Shown: piece after piece, positions 5,708-12,499 of the stretch
How the letters are laid out: every line of letters starts with the position of its first letter
Position numbering within the stretch: the first letter of the stretch is position 1
From: CALAMD01 sp035301345
Lineage (GTDB): Bacteria > Bacillota > Bacilli > Bacillales > Amphibacillaceae
DNA length: 12,499 nt
NCBI GenBank assembly: GCA_035301345.1
Contig: DATGUM010000035.1
Location: forward strand, 1-12,499
Direction of reading: 5' to 3'
The notes under the pieces: generated by a model
What the model saw: only the letters and a program-made list of their open reading frames with translations
Database searches by the model: none
Told to the model about the DNA's origin: nothing
Translations under genes and position numbers: made by a program

Positions 5708-6640
5708 ATGTCTGATATTTGTGTCGTAGGAAGTATTAATATGGATATTGTCACATCTGTTGATAAGTACCCAGAACGTGGACAAACTATTTTTGGGAAT
5801 GAAATTTTACAGTTTGTCGGTGGAAAGGGAGCGAATCAGTCAGTCGCATGTGCAAAGCAAGAAAAAAGTGTCGCAATAATTGGTGCTGTCGGAAAAGATA
5901 GTTACGGTGAAACGCTCATTAATGAATTAAATGAAGCAGGCGTTTTAACGAGAGAAGTTAAAGAGTTAACTGAAGTAACTAGTGGACAGACGACTATTAT
6001 ATTAGACGGTGAAGCAGAGAATACAATTATTTATGTTGAAGGTGCTAACGGCGAATTAACGAAGGAAGATGTGACGAAAAGTATTCAGTCCTTAAAAGGA
6101 AGTAAAATACTTCTTGCACAAATGGAAACGCCGTATGAAACAGTATTACAAGCGATGAAGACAGCTAAAGCACAAGGAATGAAAGTTATTTTAGACCCAG
6201 CACCTGCTAATCATGTAACAGATGACATGTTGCAATATGCAGATTTTGTTCTTCCTAATGTTCATGAGACAGAGTGGTTAACGGGCGTTCGTGTTGTCGA
6301 TGAGCATACAGCGCGTGAGGCTGTCATTGCTTTTCGAGCGAAAGGTGTTCATCAAGGCGTTTTAAAAATAGGTTCAAGTGGGTCGTTTGTTTTTGATGAA
6401 GATAAATTGACGTTCATTAAAGGGATAAAAGTCGATGCAGTAGATACTGTCGGAGCGGGAGACTGTTTTGCAGGAGCGTTAGCAAGTGCATTAATTGATG
6501 GAAAAACAATTGAAGAAGCAGCTTCATATGCGAACGTCGTTGCAGCTTTAAAAGTAACGAAGCACGGTGCGCAAGCAGGTATACCGACGCTAGAAGAAGT
6601 AGAAAACTTTATAAAAGAACATTCACTACTTGTTCTTTAA
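5708..6640 (+). CDS. rbsK: Ribokinase
   Basis: Phosphorylates D-ribose to ribose 5-phosphate with ATP. The 310-residue PfkB-family protein has the N-terminal VVGSINMDIV (residues 6-15), substrate-binding GGKGANQSVACA (38-49) and the anion hole with catalytic base D252 in DTVGAGDCFAGAL (246-258). It also has the ribokinase-typical LPNVHETEWLTG (182-193) and C-terminal KHGAQAGIPTLEEVENF (285-301). TAGGAGG at 5694-5700, overlapping the rbsR stop, is its ribosome binding site. The PfkB signature reads DTVGAGD rather than the DTTAAGD I recall from B. subtilis ribokinase, a common variation. It sits right after rbsR as in classic Bacillus rbs operons, but is followed by two sugar-phosphate enzymes rather than rbsD. 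Confidence 0.93.
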   Translation: MSDICVVGSINMDIVTSVDKYPERGQTIFGNEILQFVGGKGANQSVACAKQEKSVAIIGAVGKDSYGETLINELNEAGVLTREVKELTEVTSGQTTIILDGEAENTIIYVEGANGELTKEDVTKSIQSLKGSKILLAQMETPYETVLQAMKTAKAQGMKVILDPAPANHVTDDMLQYADFVLPNVHETEWLTGVRVVDEHTAREAVIAFRAKGVHQGVLKIGSSGSFVFDEDKLTFIKGIKVDAVDTVGAGDCFAGALASALIDGKTIEEAASYANVVAALKVTKHGAQAGIPTLEEVENFIKEHSLLVL

Positions 6641-6682
6641 ACGTTAAATGTCGAGTAAACTATAAAAAAGGAGTACGAGTGC

Positions 6683-7351
6683 ATGCTATATTTAGATAGC
6701 GCCAATATAGATGATCTTAAGCGAGCAAAAGAGTTAGGGGTAGTGGAAGGGACGACGACGAATCCGACGATCCTTAAGAAGGAAAATGTTGCCCAAGAAG
6801 ATATTATTCATGACGTTTTATCATTAACGACTGGTCATGTATATGTGCAAACTGAAGGGACGTCGACGGAAGAAATTTTATCCGATGCTCAGCGGTTATT
6901 AAACTTATTTCCAGATGAACGAATAGCGCTTAAAATACCGGCTCATTTAGCAGGTATTGCAGCGATTAAGCGGATGAAAGAAAAACGAGCAGATGTAAAT
7001 ATATTAGCGACAGCTATTTACTCCAGTGACCAAGGTTTATTAGCAGCATTAGCTGGCAGTGATATGATTGCTCCGTATATTAATCGTATGGCTAATAACA
7101 ATATTGACCCGTATAAAGTTATTGCAGAAACAGCGACATTATACGAGGAAAAACAGTTAAAAACGCGTATACTAGGAGCAAGCTTTAAAAATACTGATCA
7201 AGTCATTCGTACGTTAGTATCAGGTGCACACGCAGTAACCGTTCCTTTTGAAATCATTGAACAAATGGCTAATAAAGGATTAGCATTAGCAGCCATTGAT
7301 GTATTTAATGAAGATGCACGACTGCTTCGTGAAAGTAGTGGTGAGAAATGA
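6683..7351 (+). CDS. fsa: Fructose-6-phosphate aldolase / transaldolase-like protein (FSA/TalC family)
   Basis: A 222-residue class I aldolase of the small transaldolase family. It starts MLYLDSANIDDLKRA, followed by GTTTNPTIL (residues 23-31). The Schiff-base lysine is K84 (ALKIPAHLAGIAAIKRM), and ILATAIYSSDQGLLAALAGSDMIAPYINR (107-135) includes the family tyrosine Y132. A decisive position is Q56 (VYVQTEGT), which aligns with Gln59 of E. coli fructose-6-phosphate aldolase A. True transaldolases of the TalC type carry Glu there. This favours cleavage or formation of fructose 6-phosphate from dihydroxyacetone and glyceraldehyde 3-phosphate, though the substrate is not proven. AAAAGGAG at 6666-6673 sets the ATG. 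Its stop overlaps the next gene by four bases (ATGA), so the two enzymes are translationally coupled. Confidence 0.85.
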   Translation: MLYLDSANIDDLKRAKELGVVEGTTTNPTILKKENVAQEDIIHDVLSLTTGHVYVQTEGTSTEEILSDAQRLLNLFPDERIALKIPAHLAGIAAIKRMKEKRADVNILATAIYSSDQGLLAALAGSDMIAPYINRMANNNIDPYKVIAETATLYEEKQLKTRILGASFKNTDQVIRTLVSGAHAVTVPFEIIEQMANKGLALAAIDVFNEDARLLRESSGEK

Positions 7352-8028
7352 GGAATAAAGTAGCGGTATCAATTATGTGTGCAGATCAGCTAAATCTTGC
7401 AGAAGAATTGCGCCGGTTAGAAGCGTCACGTGTTGACTTATTGCACTGCGACGTGATGGACGGAAAGTTTGTTAAAAATTTGGCGATGGGACCATACATA
7501 TTAGAGGCAATTAAGCGAGAAACAAATATCCCATTAGATATTCATTTAGCGACTGAAGATCCGGCATATTATATTGATATGTTCGCGCCGATTAAACCGA
7601 AATATATTTCATTTCATGTAGAGGCATCTGTTGATGTTCAAAGTAATATTGATAAAATAAAACAATATGGTATCGAACCAGTGATAGCGATTAGTCCTGA
7701 AACGCCGATAGAGGATATATTTCCTTACGTGTCGAACGTATCTATGGTGTTGTTAATGACTGTTAATCCTGGTTTCTCCGGCCAAGCATTTAATTACGAC
7801 GTATTAAAGAAGTTATCTGATTTACAGAAGAAAATAGAACCATTAGATCATAAGCCGCTCATTCAAGTGGACGGGAATATTAACGATAAAACTGTTCCAT
7901 TATTAGTAGAACGACAAGCGAATGTGTTCGTCTTAGGAACGTCCCAACTTTTCAATGATAAGCCTGGGTCGTATGATGATAAAATAGCTGACATTCGAAC
8001 ATTAATTTCAAAAGAGGTGAGTATGTGA
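7348..8028 (+). CDS. Ribulose-phosphate 3-epimerase-like protein (RPE/AlsE superfamily)
   Basis: A 226-residue TIM-barrel epimerase. All four metal-binding or acid-base positions of the RPE family are present: H33 and D35 (LLHCDVMDGKFVKN), H66 (PLDIHLA) and D175 (IQVDGNI). The phosphate-loop regions MTVNPGFSGQ (137-146) and VLGTSQLF (185-192) are also present. Ribulose 5-phosphate to xylulose 5-phosphate is the default reaction. A hexulose-phosphate epimerase such as AlsE (D-allulose 6-phosphate to fructose 6-phosphate) or another pentulose-phosphate epimerase is possible, because the sequence is fairly divergent from housekeeping RPE and the gene is in a sugar operon. It starts at ATG 7348 inside the preceding stop codon, and its own stop overlaps the rbsA GTG by four bases. 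A housekeeping rpe presumably exists elsewhere (inference). Confidence 0.85.
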   Translation: MRNKVAVSIMCADQLNLAEELRRLEASRVDLLHCDVMDGKFVKNLAMGPYILEAIKRETNIPLDIHLATEDPAYYIDMFAPIKPKYISFHVEASVDVQSNIDKIKQYGIEPVIAISPETPIEDIFPYVSNVSMVLLMTVNPGFSGQAFNYDVLKKLSDLQKKIEPLDHKPLIQVDGNINDKTVPLLVERQANVFVLGTSQLFNDKPGSYDDKIADIRTLISKEVSM

Positions 8029-9539
8029 GTGAACACTATTTTGTTCAGATGAGTAAAATTAATAAGTCATTTTCAGGTGTCCACGTCTTAAAGGATATCG
8101 ATTTTCACGTGAAGCGAGGTGAAGTTCACGCGTTAATGGGGGAAAATGGCGCTGGTAAATCGACACTCATAAAAATATTGTGTGGCATTTACTCGCGTGA
8201 TACCGGAACAGTAAAAGTGAAGGAAGAAGAAGTAACATTCACTAATCCGAAAGATGCAGAAATTAAAGGAATTAATATTATTCACCAAGAATTAAACATC
8301 ATTCCCGAACTAACTGTGTCACAAAATATGTTTTTAGGAAAAGAATTAACATATGGAAAGTTCGGCGTTTTAAATAAAAATAAAATGCGCCAAGCGACGT
8401 TAGATAGTTTACAAGAACTCGGGGTCACTAACATTGATCCGGATGAACTAGCAGGTGATTTATCAGTTGGACAACAGCAAATGATTGAGATTGCTCGTGC
8501 GCTTGCGACACAATCTGAATTAATTGTGATGGACGAACCGACAGCAGCGTTAACTGACCGAGAAATTGAAGCGCTGTTTAAAGTCATTTACTCTTTAAGA
8601 GACAAAGGTGTTAGTATCATTTACGTCTCTCACCGAATGGAAGAGATTTTCCAAATATGTGATCGAATCACAGTTCTTCGGGACGGGGAATATGTCGGTA
8701 CAACAATTGTAAAAGAGACGACATTTGATGAAACTGTACGGATGATGGTCGGAAGAGAATTAGGCGAACGTTTCCCTACACGTCATGCGGAAATTAAAGA
8801 GAAAGTATTAGAAATCGATAACTTATCATTAACAGACCGTTTTTCAAACATTAGTTTCCATGTAAAAGCAGGAGAGATATTAGGAATTGCAGGCTTGATG
8901 GGAGCTGGGCGAACGGAAGTACTTGAAACACTTTTCGGTTATCGTAAAAAAACAGCAGGTACTGTGAAACTTCACGGGAAAGATTTAGTCATTAAACACC
9001 CATTAGATGCCATTCGAGCAGGAATCGCTTTTGTGACAGAGGACCGGAAAGATAAAGGCCTCGTCTTGAATGGATCGATTCGAGAGAACATTGCGTTAAC
9101 GAATACGAAAGCTATTTCAAATAGCGGCGTCGTATCAAAAGTAAAAGAACGTAAACTCGTTCAAGATTTAATGGAAAAACTGCACGTAAGGTCTGCAGGT
9201 ATGCATCAAGAAGTAAACAGCTTAAGTGGAGGAAACCAACAAAAGGTCGTTATTGCGAAGTGGATTGGTATTCAACCGAAAGTGCTTTTACTTGATGAGC
9301 CGACACGTGGAGTTGATATTGGTGCGAAAAAAGAAATTTATTCTATTATGAATGAATTGAGTGAATTAGGTGTAGCAATTATTATGATCTCTTCTGAATT
9401 ACCAGAAGTATTAGGTGTTAGCGATCGAATTATCGTTATGCATGAAGGTACAATCACTGGGGAGTTACAAAGTGATGAAGCGGATCAAGAGAAAATTATG
9501 ACAGCGGCAACTGGGAGGGTAAAGTATGAAGAAGCTTAA
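8025..9539 (+). CDS. rbsA: Ribose ABC transporter, fused ATPase
   Basis: The energy-coupling subunit of the ribose importer, with two ABC domains in 504 residues, the usual RbsA/MglA length. Domain 1 is complete: Walker A GENGAGKST (39-47), Q-loop Q88, signature LSVGQ (146-150), Walker B LIVMDE (166-171) and switch H203 (VSHR). Domain 2 is degenerate at Walker A (GLMGAGRTE, 290-298) and has Ser in place of the switch histidine (ISSE, 455-458). It keeps signature LSGGNQQ (400-406) and Walker B LLLDEP (421-426). This asymmetry is normal for the family. The start is GTG 8025, overlapping the previous stop, with GAGGTG at 8014-8019. The end overlaps rbsC by 14 bases, so stoichiometric translation of RbsA and RbsC is likely. 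Confidence 0.95.
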   Translation: MSEHYFVQMSKINKSFSGVHVLKDIDFHVKRGEVHALMGENGAGKSTLIKILCGIYSRDTGTVKVKEEEVTFTNPKDAEIKGINIIHQELNIIPELTVSQNMFLGKELTYGKFGVLNKNKMRQATLDSLQELGVTNIDPDELAGDLSVGQQQMIEIARALATQSELIVMDEPTAALTDREIEALFKVIYSLRDKGVSIIYVSHRMEEIFQICDRITVLRDGEYVGTTIVKETTFDETVRMMVGRELGERFPTRHAEIKEKVLEIDNLSLTDRFSNISFHVKAGEILGIAGLMGAGRTEVLETLFGYRKKTAGTVKLHGKDLVIKHPLDAIRAGIAFVTEDRKDKGLVLNGSIRENIALTNTKAISNSGVVSKVKERKLVQDLMEKLHVRSAGMHQEVNSLSGGNQQKVVIAKWIGIQPKVLLLDEPTRGVDIGAKKEIYSIMNELSELGVAIIMISSELPEVLGVSDRIIVMHEGTITGELQSDEADQEKIMTAATGRVKYEEA

Positions 9540-10458
9540 TATTGATTTTGCAAAGCTTGGTCCGCTCATCGGGCTAGTGTTTATCATTATTTTGTTGTCA
9601 TTTTTAAATGATAACTTCTTTACAGTTAATAATATTTTAAACTTACTTCGTCAAATTTCGATTAATGCTTTAATCGCATTCGGAATGACATTCGTTATTT
9701 TAACAGCGGGAATTGACTTGTCCGTCGGTTCGTTATTAGCACTCGGTAGTGCTTTAACAGCAGGCATGATGGCAAGTGGTATGGACCCAATGCTCGCAAT
9801 CTTTTTAGGGCTTTTAATCGGGTTATTATTAGGTGCTTTCAACGGAATTATCATTACGAAAGGTAAAGTAGCACCATTTATCGCAACGTTAGCAACAATG
9901 ACGATATTTAGAGGGGCAACGCTTGTCTATACTGATGGGCGACCGATCACAGGTTTATCTGACAGCCCGATTTTCGTTATGATGGGGAAAGGGTATTTAT
10001 TTTGGATTCCAATCCCAGTCATATTCATGATTATCGCTTTTGTGATTTTATATTTTGTTTTAAACAATACAGTCTTTGGTAGACGTGTTTATGCAGTTGG
10101 TGGGAATGAACAAGCTGCAACATTATCAGGGATTAAAACAGATTCAGTTAAGATTTGGGTGTATGCACTTACTGGTATGTTATCAGTATTAGCAGGGATC
10201 ATTTTAACGAGCCGATTAAACTCTGCTCAACCGACAGCAGGAACAATGTATGAATTAGATGCAATTGCTGCAGTTGTTATCGGTGGTACAAGTTTAATGG
10301 GGGGAAGAGGACGGATTACAGGAACGCTTATTGGAGCGCTCATTATCGGTGTTATAAGTAATGGACTTAACTTACTTAACGTTTCTTCTTTCTATCAACA
10401 AATTGTTAAAGGTGCGGTTATCTTATTTGCAGTCATGCTTGATCGCCGTTCGAATTAA
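9526..10458 (+). CDS. rbsC: Ribose ABC transporter, permease
   Basis: The membrane channel subunit of the ribose importer, a 310-residue protein of the BPD_transp_2 type with eight to ten hydrophobic helices. Family markers are MTFVILTAGIDLSVGSLLALG (residues 54-74), KGKVAPFIATLATM (112-125) and the cytoplasmic coupling-helix region FGRRVYAVGGNEQAATLSGIKTD (174-196). The C-terminal VVIGGTSLMGGRGRITGTLIGA (230-251) is also typical. The N-terminus is short and basic before the first helix. GGGAGGGT at 9513-9520, inside the end of rbsA, serves as ribosome binding site. No terminator follows, but a perfect small hairpin lies between this gene and rbsB. Confidence 0.95.
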   Translation: MKKLNIDFAKLGPLIGLVFIIILLSFLNDNFFTVNNILNLLRQISINALIAFGMTFVILTAGIDLSVGSLLALGSALTAGMMASGMDPMLAIFLGLLIGLLLGAFNGIIITKGKVAPFIATLATMTIFRGATLVYTDGRPITGLSDSPIFVMMGKGYLFWIPIPVIFMIIAFVILYFVLNNTVFGRRVYAVGGNEQAATLSGIKTDSVKIWVYALTGMLSVLAGIILTSRLNSAQPTAGTMYELDAIAAVVIGGTSLMGGRGRITGTLIGALIIGVISNGLNLLNVSSFYQQIVKGAVILFAVMLDRRSN

Positions 10459-10470
10459 TTTTGTTTAATC

Positions 10471-10490
10471 AGATATTTAAATAAATATCT
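10471..10490 (+). promoter_or_regulatory. Perfect hairpin between rbsC and rbsB
   Basis: AGATATTTA (10471-10479) and TAAATATCT (10482-10490) are exact reverse complements separated by two bases. They lie 12 bases after the rbsC stop and 33 before the rbsB start, with no T-tract, so it is not a terminator. It could protect or delimit the rbsB part of the mRNA, since binding proteins are needed in excess over the membrane subunits. It could instead be an operator for an internal promoter. Confidence 0.45.
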
Positions 10491-10523
10491 ATTAAAAATA
10501 TAATATTTTATGGAGGTAAGAAA

Positions 10524-11477
10524 ATGAGAAAGTGGTTATTAACGATTTTAGCTGCATTATTTGTCGTTGCTTTAGCTGCATGTTCAACAGACCAACCTGG
10601 TTCTGATTCAGATTCAGATGCAGATGGAGCAGATGATGAACAGTCTGAAGCGGGGGAAGATTTTAAGATTGGTTTTTCAATTTCAACGTTAAACAACCCG
10701 TTCTTCGTTGATTTACGTGATGGAGCAGAAGAAGCTGCAGAAGAGAATGGTTTAGACATTGTCGTATCTGACGCTCAAGACGATTCGTCAAAACAAATTA
10801 ATGATATTGAAGACTTAGTTCAACAAGATATCGACTTATTATTAGTAAACCCGACAGATGATGAAGCAGTTGTTGCTGGTATTGAATCAGCAAATGATGC
10901 TGGAATCCCAGTTATTACAATTGACCGAAGTGCCAATGGCGGAGAAGTCGTAGCACACATTGCATCTGACAACGCTGCAGGTGGAGAAATGGCAGGGGAG
11001 TTTATCTCTGAACAGTTAGGTGAAGATGGCGGTAAAATGGTAGAACTTGAAGGAATTCCTGGGGTGCTTGCAACGAGAGATCGTGGAGAAGGATTCCACA
11101 ATATCGTTGATGAACTCGATGAAATTGAAGTTGTTGCAAACCAAACAGCAAACTTCGACCGTACAGAAGGACTTTCTGTTATGGAAAACATTTTACAAAA
11201 CCATAAAGATATTGTTGCAGTATTCGCTCACAATGATGAAATGGCTTTAGGAGCTGTTGAAGCATTAGAAGCGGAAGGAATTTTAGATGACGTTGTCGTC
11301 GTAGGTTTTGACGCAACAGATGACGCTCGCGACGCTGTAGAAGATGGGCGTATGGGAGCAACAGTTGCACAACAACCAAAATTAATTAGTGAAGAAGCAA
11401 TTAAAGTTGCTATTGAAGTAATGGAAGGCAATGACGTTGATGACTTCATCCCTGTAGATTTAGAATTAATTAAATAA
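10524..11477 (+). CDS. rbsB: Ribose-binding lipoprotein of the ABC transporter
   Basis: The extracellular receptor that delivers ribose to RbsC. Residues 1-20 form a lipoprotein signal peptide with lipobox LAAC, lipidated at C20. Residues 21-45 are an acidic Ser/Asp/Glu/Gly linker, and the type I binding fold follows. Residues equivalent to the ribose contacts I recall for E. coli RbsB are kept: N58, F60 and F61 (STLNNPFF), D134 and R135 (ITIDRSA), R177 (RDRGEG), N227 (AHNDEM), F242 and D243 (GFDATD) and Q263 (TVAQQP). This supports D-ribose rather than allose or galactose as ligand. GGAGGT at 10512-10517 is a strong ribosome binding site. The protein is unusually acidic throughout, fitting secretion into a saline or alkaline medium. 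It is the last gene before a strong terminator. Confidence 0.95.
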   Translation: MRKWLLTILAALFVVALAACSTDQPGSDSDSDADGADDEQSEAGEDFKIGFSISTLNNPFFVDLRDGAEEAAEENGLDIVVSDAQDDSSKQINDIEDLVQQDIDLLLVNPTDDEAVVAGIESANDAGIPVITIDRSANGGEVVAHIASDNAAGGEMAGEFISEQLGEDGGKMVELEGIPGVLATRDRGEGFHNIVDELDEIEVVANQTANFDRTEGLSVMENILQNHKDIVAVFAHNDEMALGAVEALEAEGILDDVVVVGFDATDDARDAVEDGRMGATVAQQPKLISEEAIKVAIEVMEGNDVDDFIPVDLELIK

Positions 11478-11502
11478 GAGCTGACCTTTAAGTAATTAAT
11501 AT

Positions 11503-11543
11503 AAACAGACAAAGAGACGAAAATCTTTGTCTGTTTTTTGTTT
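11503..11543 (+). terminator. Intrinsic terminator of the ribose operon
   Basis: A perfect 13-bp stem, with arms at 11503-11515 (AAACAGACAAAGA) and 11524-11536 (TCTTTGTCTGTTT), and an eight-base loop GACGAAAA. It is followed by a T-rich run to 11543. It lies 25 bases after the rbsB stop. Confidence 0.93.
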
Positions 11544-11818
11544 GGAAAATTATTATAAGTAAGTGATAAACAGCTTGGTAACTCATTTGGACGAATGTTT
11601 TATGTTGTGCAGAAGCGAATAAAGTGGTGTAGTTTTAAACATTTAAATGAAGCCCCCGCAAATAATTGACTTAATTATCATTATTGTATGAGTGAAATGT
11701 TTGTGGGACTATGCCCTACTTGTTGTGTAAAGTTCTCACTTCAGAAATGTATTTCGCTTGTCCACGAAGAATTGAAGTGCATTCTTCGCACCATCAACTT
11801 ATCATTCTTCCACTGCCG
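11544..11818. other. Non-coding stretch, part of a degenerate repetitive region
   Basis: No credible gene. The longest frame (77 codons from 11688) has no ribosome binding site and an erratic composition. The sequence contains a local hairpin at 11765-11788 and runs without a break into the repeat copy at 11819. Its texture (short stems, moderate GC patches) looks like an interspersed Bacillaceae repeat, read best on the minus strand. Confidence 0.4.
11765..11788. repeat. Perfect 8-bp hairpin in the intergenic repeat
   Basis: CGAAGAAT (11765-11772) pairs with ATTCTTCG (11781-11788) around the loop TGAAGTGC. No T-tract follows on either strand, so it is not a classic terminator. It probably belongs to the repetitive element. 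Confidence 0.55.
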
Positions 11819-11890
11819 TGTCGGTATTAGGGATTTTCGGATACGGCTATTTCCGCAGACGTCTCCGTACATTTCTTTCGTTCAAGTTAA
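11819..11890 (-). repeat. Inverted repeat copy A (27-bp core plus diverged extension)
   Basis: The core at 11819-11845 begins TGTCGGTATTAGGG and matches the reverse complement of 12469-12495 at 25 of 27 bases; the two differences are adjacent. Beyond the core, read on the minus strand, 11846-11890 resembles about 12393-12435 (roughly 27 of 43 by eye, including AAAGA, TACG and AGACG) if a gap is allowed. So this is a long diverged copy in opposite orientation, not only a short terminal repeat. Confidence 0.75.
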
Positions 11891-11934
11891 TTTACTCATG
11901 ATACCGAATAAATGTGAGTAATAAGCATGAACAA

Positions 11935-11995
11935 AAGGACCCTCTTTTATATAGTTATAGTCACAACAACCACTATAAAAAGAGAAGAAATCCTT
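11935..11995. repeat. Long imperfect dyad upstream of the decayed frame
   Basis: AAGGA (11935-11939) pairs with TCCTT (11991-11995). Inside, CTCTTTTATA (11942-11951) pairs with TATAAAAAGAG (11974-11984) with one extra A. The unpaired centre carries TATAGT-like repeats. It may be the end or leader of the degenerate element. Confidence 0.45.
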
Positions 11996-12284
11996 AAATG
12001 AGGAATATCATATCTCAAATCTCAATGGAAAAGTTAGTTTTGAAGAAGGCATTACTAAGTTTAGTAACGTTATGGTTGCATTAATGGATGGAAAAGATAT
12101 TCAAACATTACAGGGAGATTTAACGATCAGTCATCTAGATAACGCCCAAGAGAAACCACCTAAACACTTTGTAGAATGACTTTCTAAATAAGTGACTGAA
12201 TCAAGGCGTAATAACATTTCATATCTGAACCAAACGGTTCGTCAACCCGTTGTTTATGCCTTAAAAGGCTTAAGAGGCTACTAA
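11979..12284 (+). pseudogene. Decayed reading frame with in-frame stop codons, possible mobile-element relic
   Basis: One frame reads as ordinary protein for about 100 codons but is interrupted. It passes through SLNEEYHISNLNGKVSF, KFSNVMVALMDGKDIQTL and NAQEKPPKHFVE, then a TGA at 12177. TAA follows at 12189, then a further protein-like stretch, SRRNNISYLNQTVRQPVV and YALKGLRGY, and TAA at 12282. The TGA and first TAA could be mutated TGG and CAA or GAA codons, because the text on both sides stays in frame. The same frame is open again from 12336 to the window end (after TGA at 12333). There is no start codon with a ribosome binding site. I do not recognise the family; position between inverted repeat copies suggests a transposase or other element-borne gene. 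Confidence 0.5.
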
Positions 12285-12392
12285 TTATTAAACTTAGGTT
12301 TAAAAAGTTTCACGTTGACGTATTTATTTAAATGAGCAGGTGAAATATACGTAGACAGAAAAAAACGACTAAAAGAAACACGCAAAGCTTTC

Positions 12393-12495
12393 AACAGCTC
12401 AAGTGAAAGACCTATACGAAGACGCCAGTGGGAAGGTAATGAGATAGGTGGTAACCTATTTCATTACACGTATCCGAAAATCCCTAGAACCGACA
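12393..12495 (+). repeat. Inverted repeat copy B (27-bp core at 12469-12495)
   Basis: The core at 12469-12495 (begins CGTATCCGAAAATCCC) is the reverse complement of copy A at 25 of 27 positions. The flank at 12393-12435 (AAGTGAAAGACC, GACGCCAGTGGGAAGG) matches copy A less well, and the block at about 12436-12465 (AATGAGATAGGTGGTAACC...) is missing from A. The copy may continue past the window end. If the two cores were terminal repeats, the bounded segment would be 677 bp (11819-12495). Confidence 0.7.
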
Positions 12496-12499
12496 TGAT

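Noticed and set aside
8025..11477. Allose or galactose rather than ribose as substrate of the ABC transporter
   Set aside because: RbsB keeps the set of ribose-contacting residues, and rbsD, rbsK and an rbsR-type operator are all present, so ribose is the simplest reading. The epimerase alone does not outweigh this.
11688..11921. 77-codon plus-strand frame as a gene
   Set aside because: No ribosome binding site, no recognisable motif, odd composition rich in Cys, and it runs across a hairpin and repeat copy A.
11935..12499. CRISPR array or tandem repeat
   Set aside because: The repeats are inverted and only two copies; there is no regular spacing of repeats and spacers.

Overview
The window looks like chromosomal DNA of a low-GC Gram-positive bacterium of the Bacillaceae. 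Evidence: strong AGGAGG-type ribosome binding sites, sigma-A promoters (TTGACA-17-TATACT), Bacillus-type rbs genes, GTG/TTG starts on several genes, and lipoprotein signal peptides ending in Leu-x-x-Cys. The very acidic linker and surface of the extracellular ribose-binding lipoprotein hint at a halophilic or alkaliphilic species; this is inference.

Layout. Positions 1-160 (minus) hold the start of a secreted lipoprotein that looks like a ComEC/Rec2-type metallo-beta-lactamase-fold hydrolase, cut by the window edge. Positions 508-3280 (plus) hold a likely module: a DUF5058 membrane protein, a second membrane protein of nearly equal size, and, behind its own putative promoter, an M20 metallopeptidase of the ArgE/DapE type. 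A bidirectional terminator at about 3294-3346 separates it from a minus-strand pair, a PF07090-like (GATase1-like/ThuA-like) protein and rbsD. Facing away from that pair is a long plus-strand ribose operon at 4680-11477: rbsR, rbsK, a fructose-6-phosphate-aldolase/transaldolase-like gene, a ribulose-phosphate-3-epimerase-like gene, rbsA, rbsC and rbsB. It ends in a strong intrinsic terminator at 11503-11543.

How the ribose genes fit together. RbsB captures ribose outside the cell, RbsC with RbsA imports it, RbsD converts the pyranose to the furanose, RbsK makes ribose 5-phosphate, and the epimerase- and aldolase-like enzymes would act at the pentose-phosphate level. RbsR probably controls both arms through operator-like sites in the 151-bp divergent region. 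One of these lies inside the spacer of the rbsD promoter. The unusual points are that rbsD is split off into a divergent transcript with a protein of unknown function, and that two central-carbon enzymes sit between rbsK and the transporter genes.

The last ~950 bases (11544-12499) carry no intact gene. They hold a decayed reading frame with in-frame stops, several hairpins, and an inverted pair of long repeat copies (27-bp core, 25 identical). This looks like a relic of a mobile or interspersed repetitive element.
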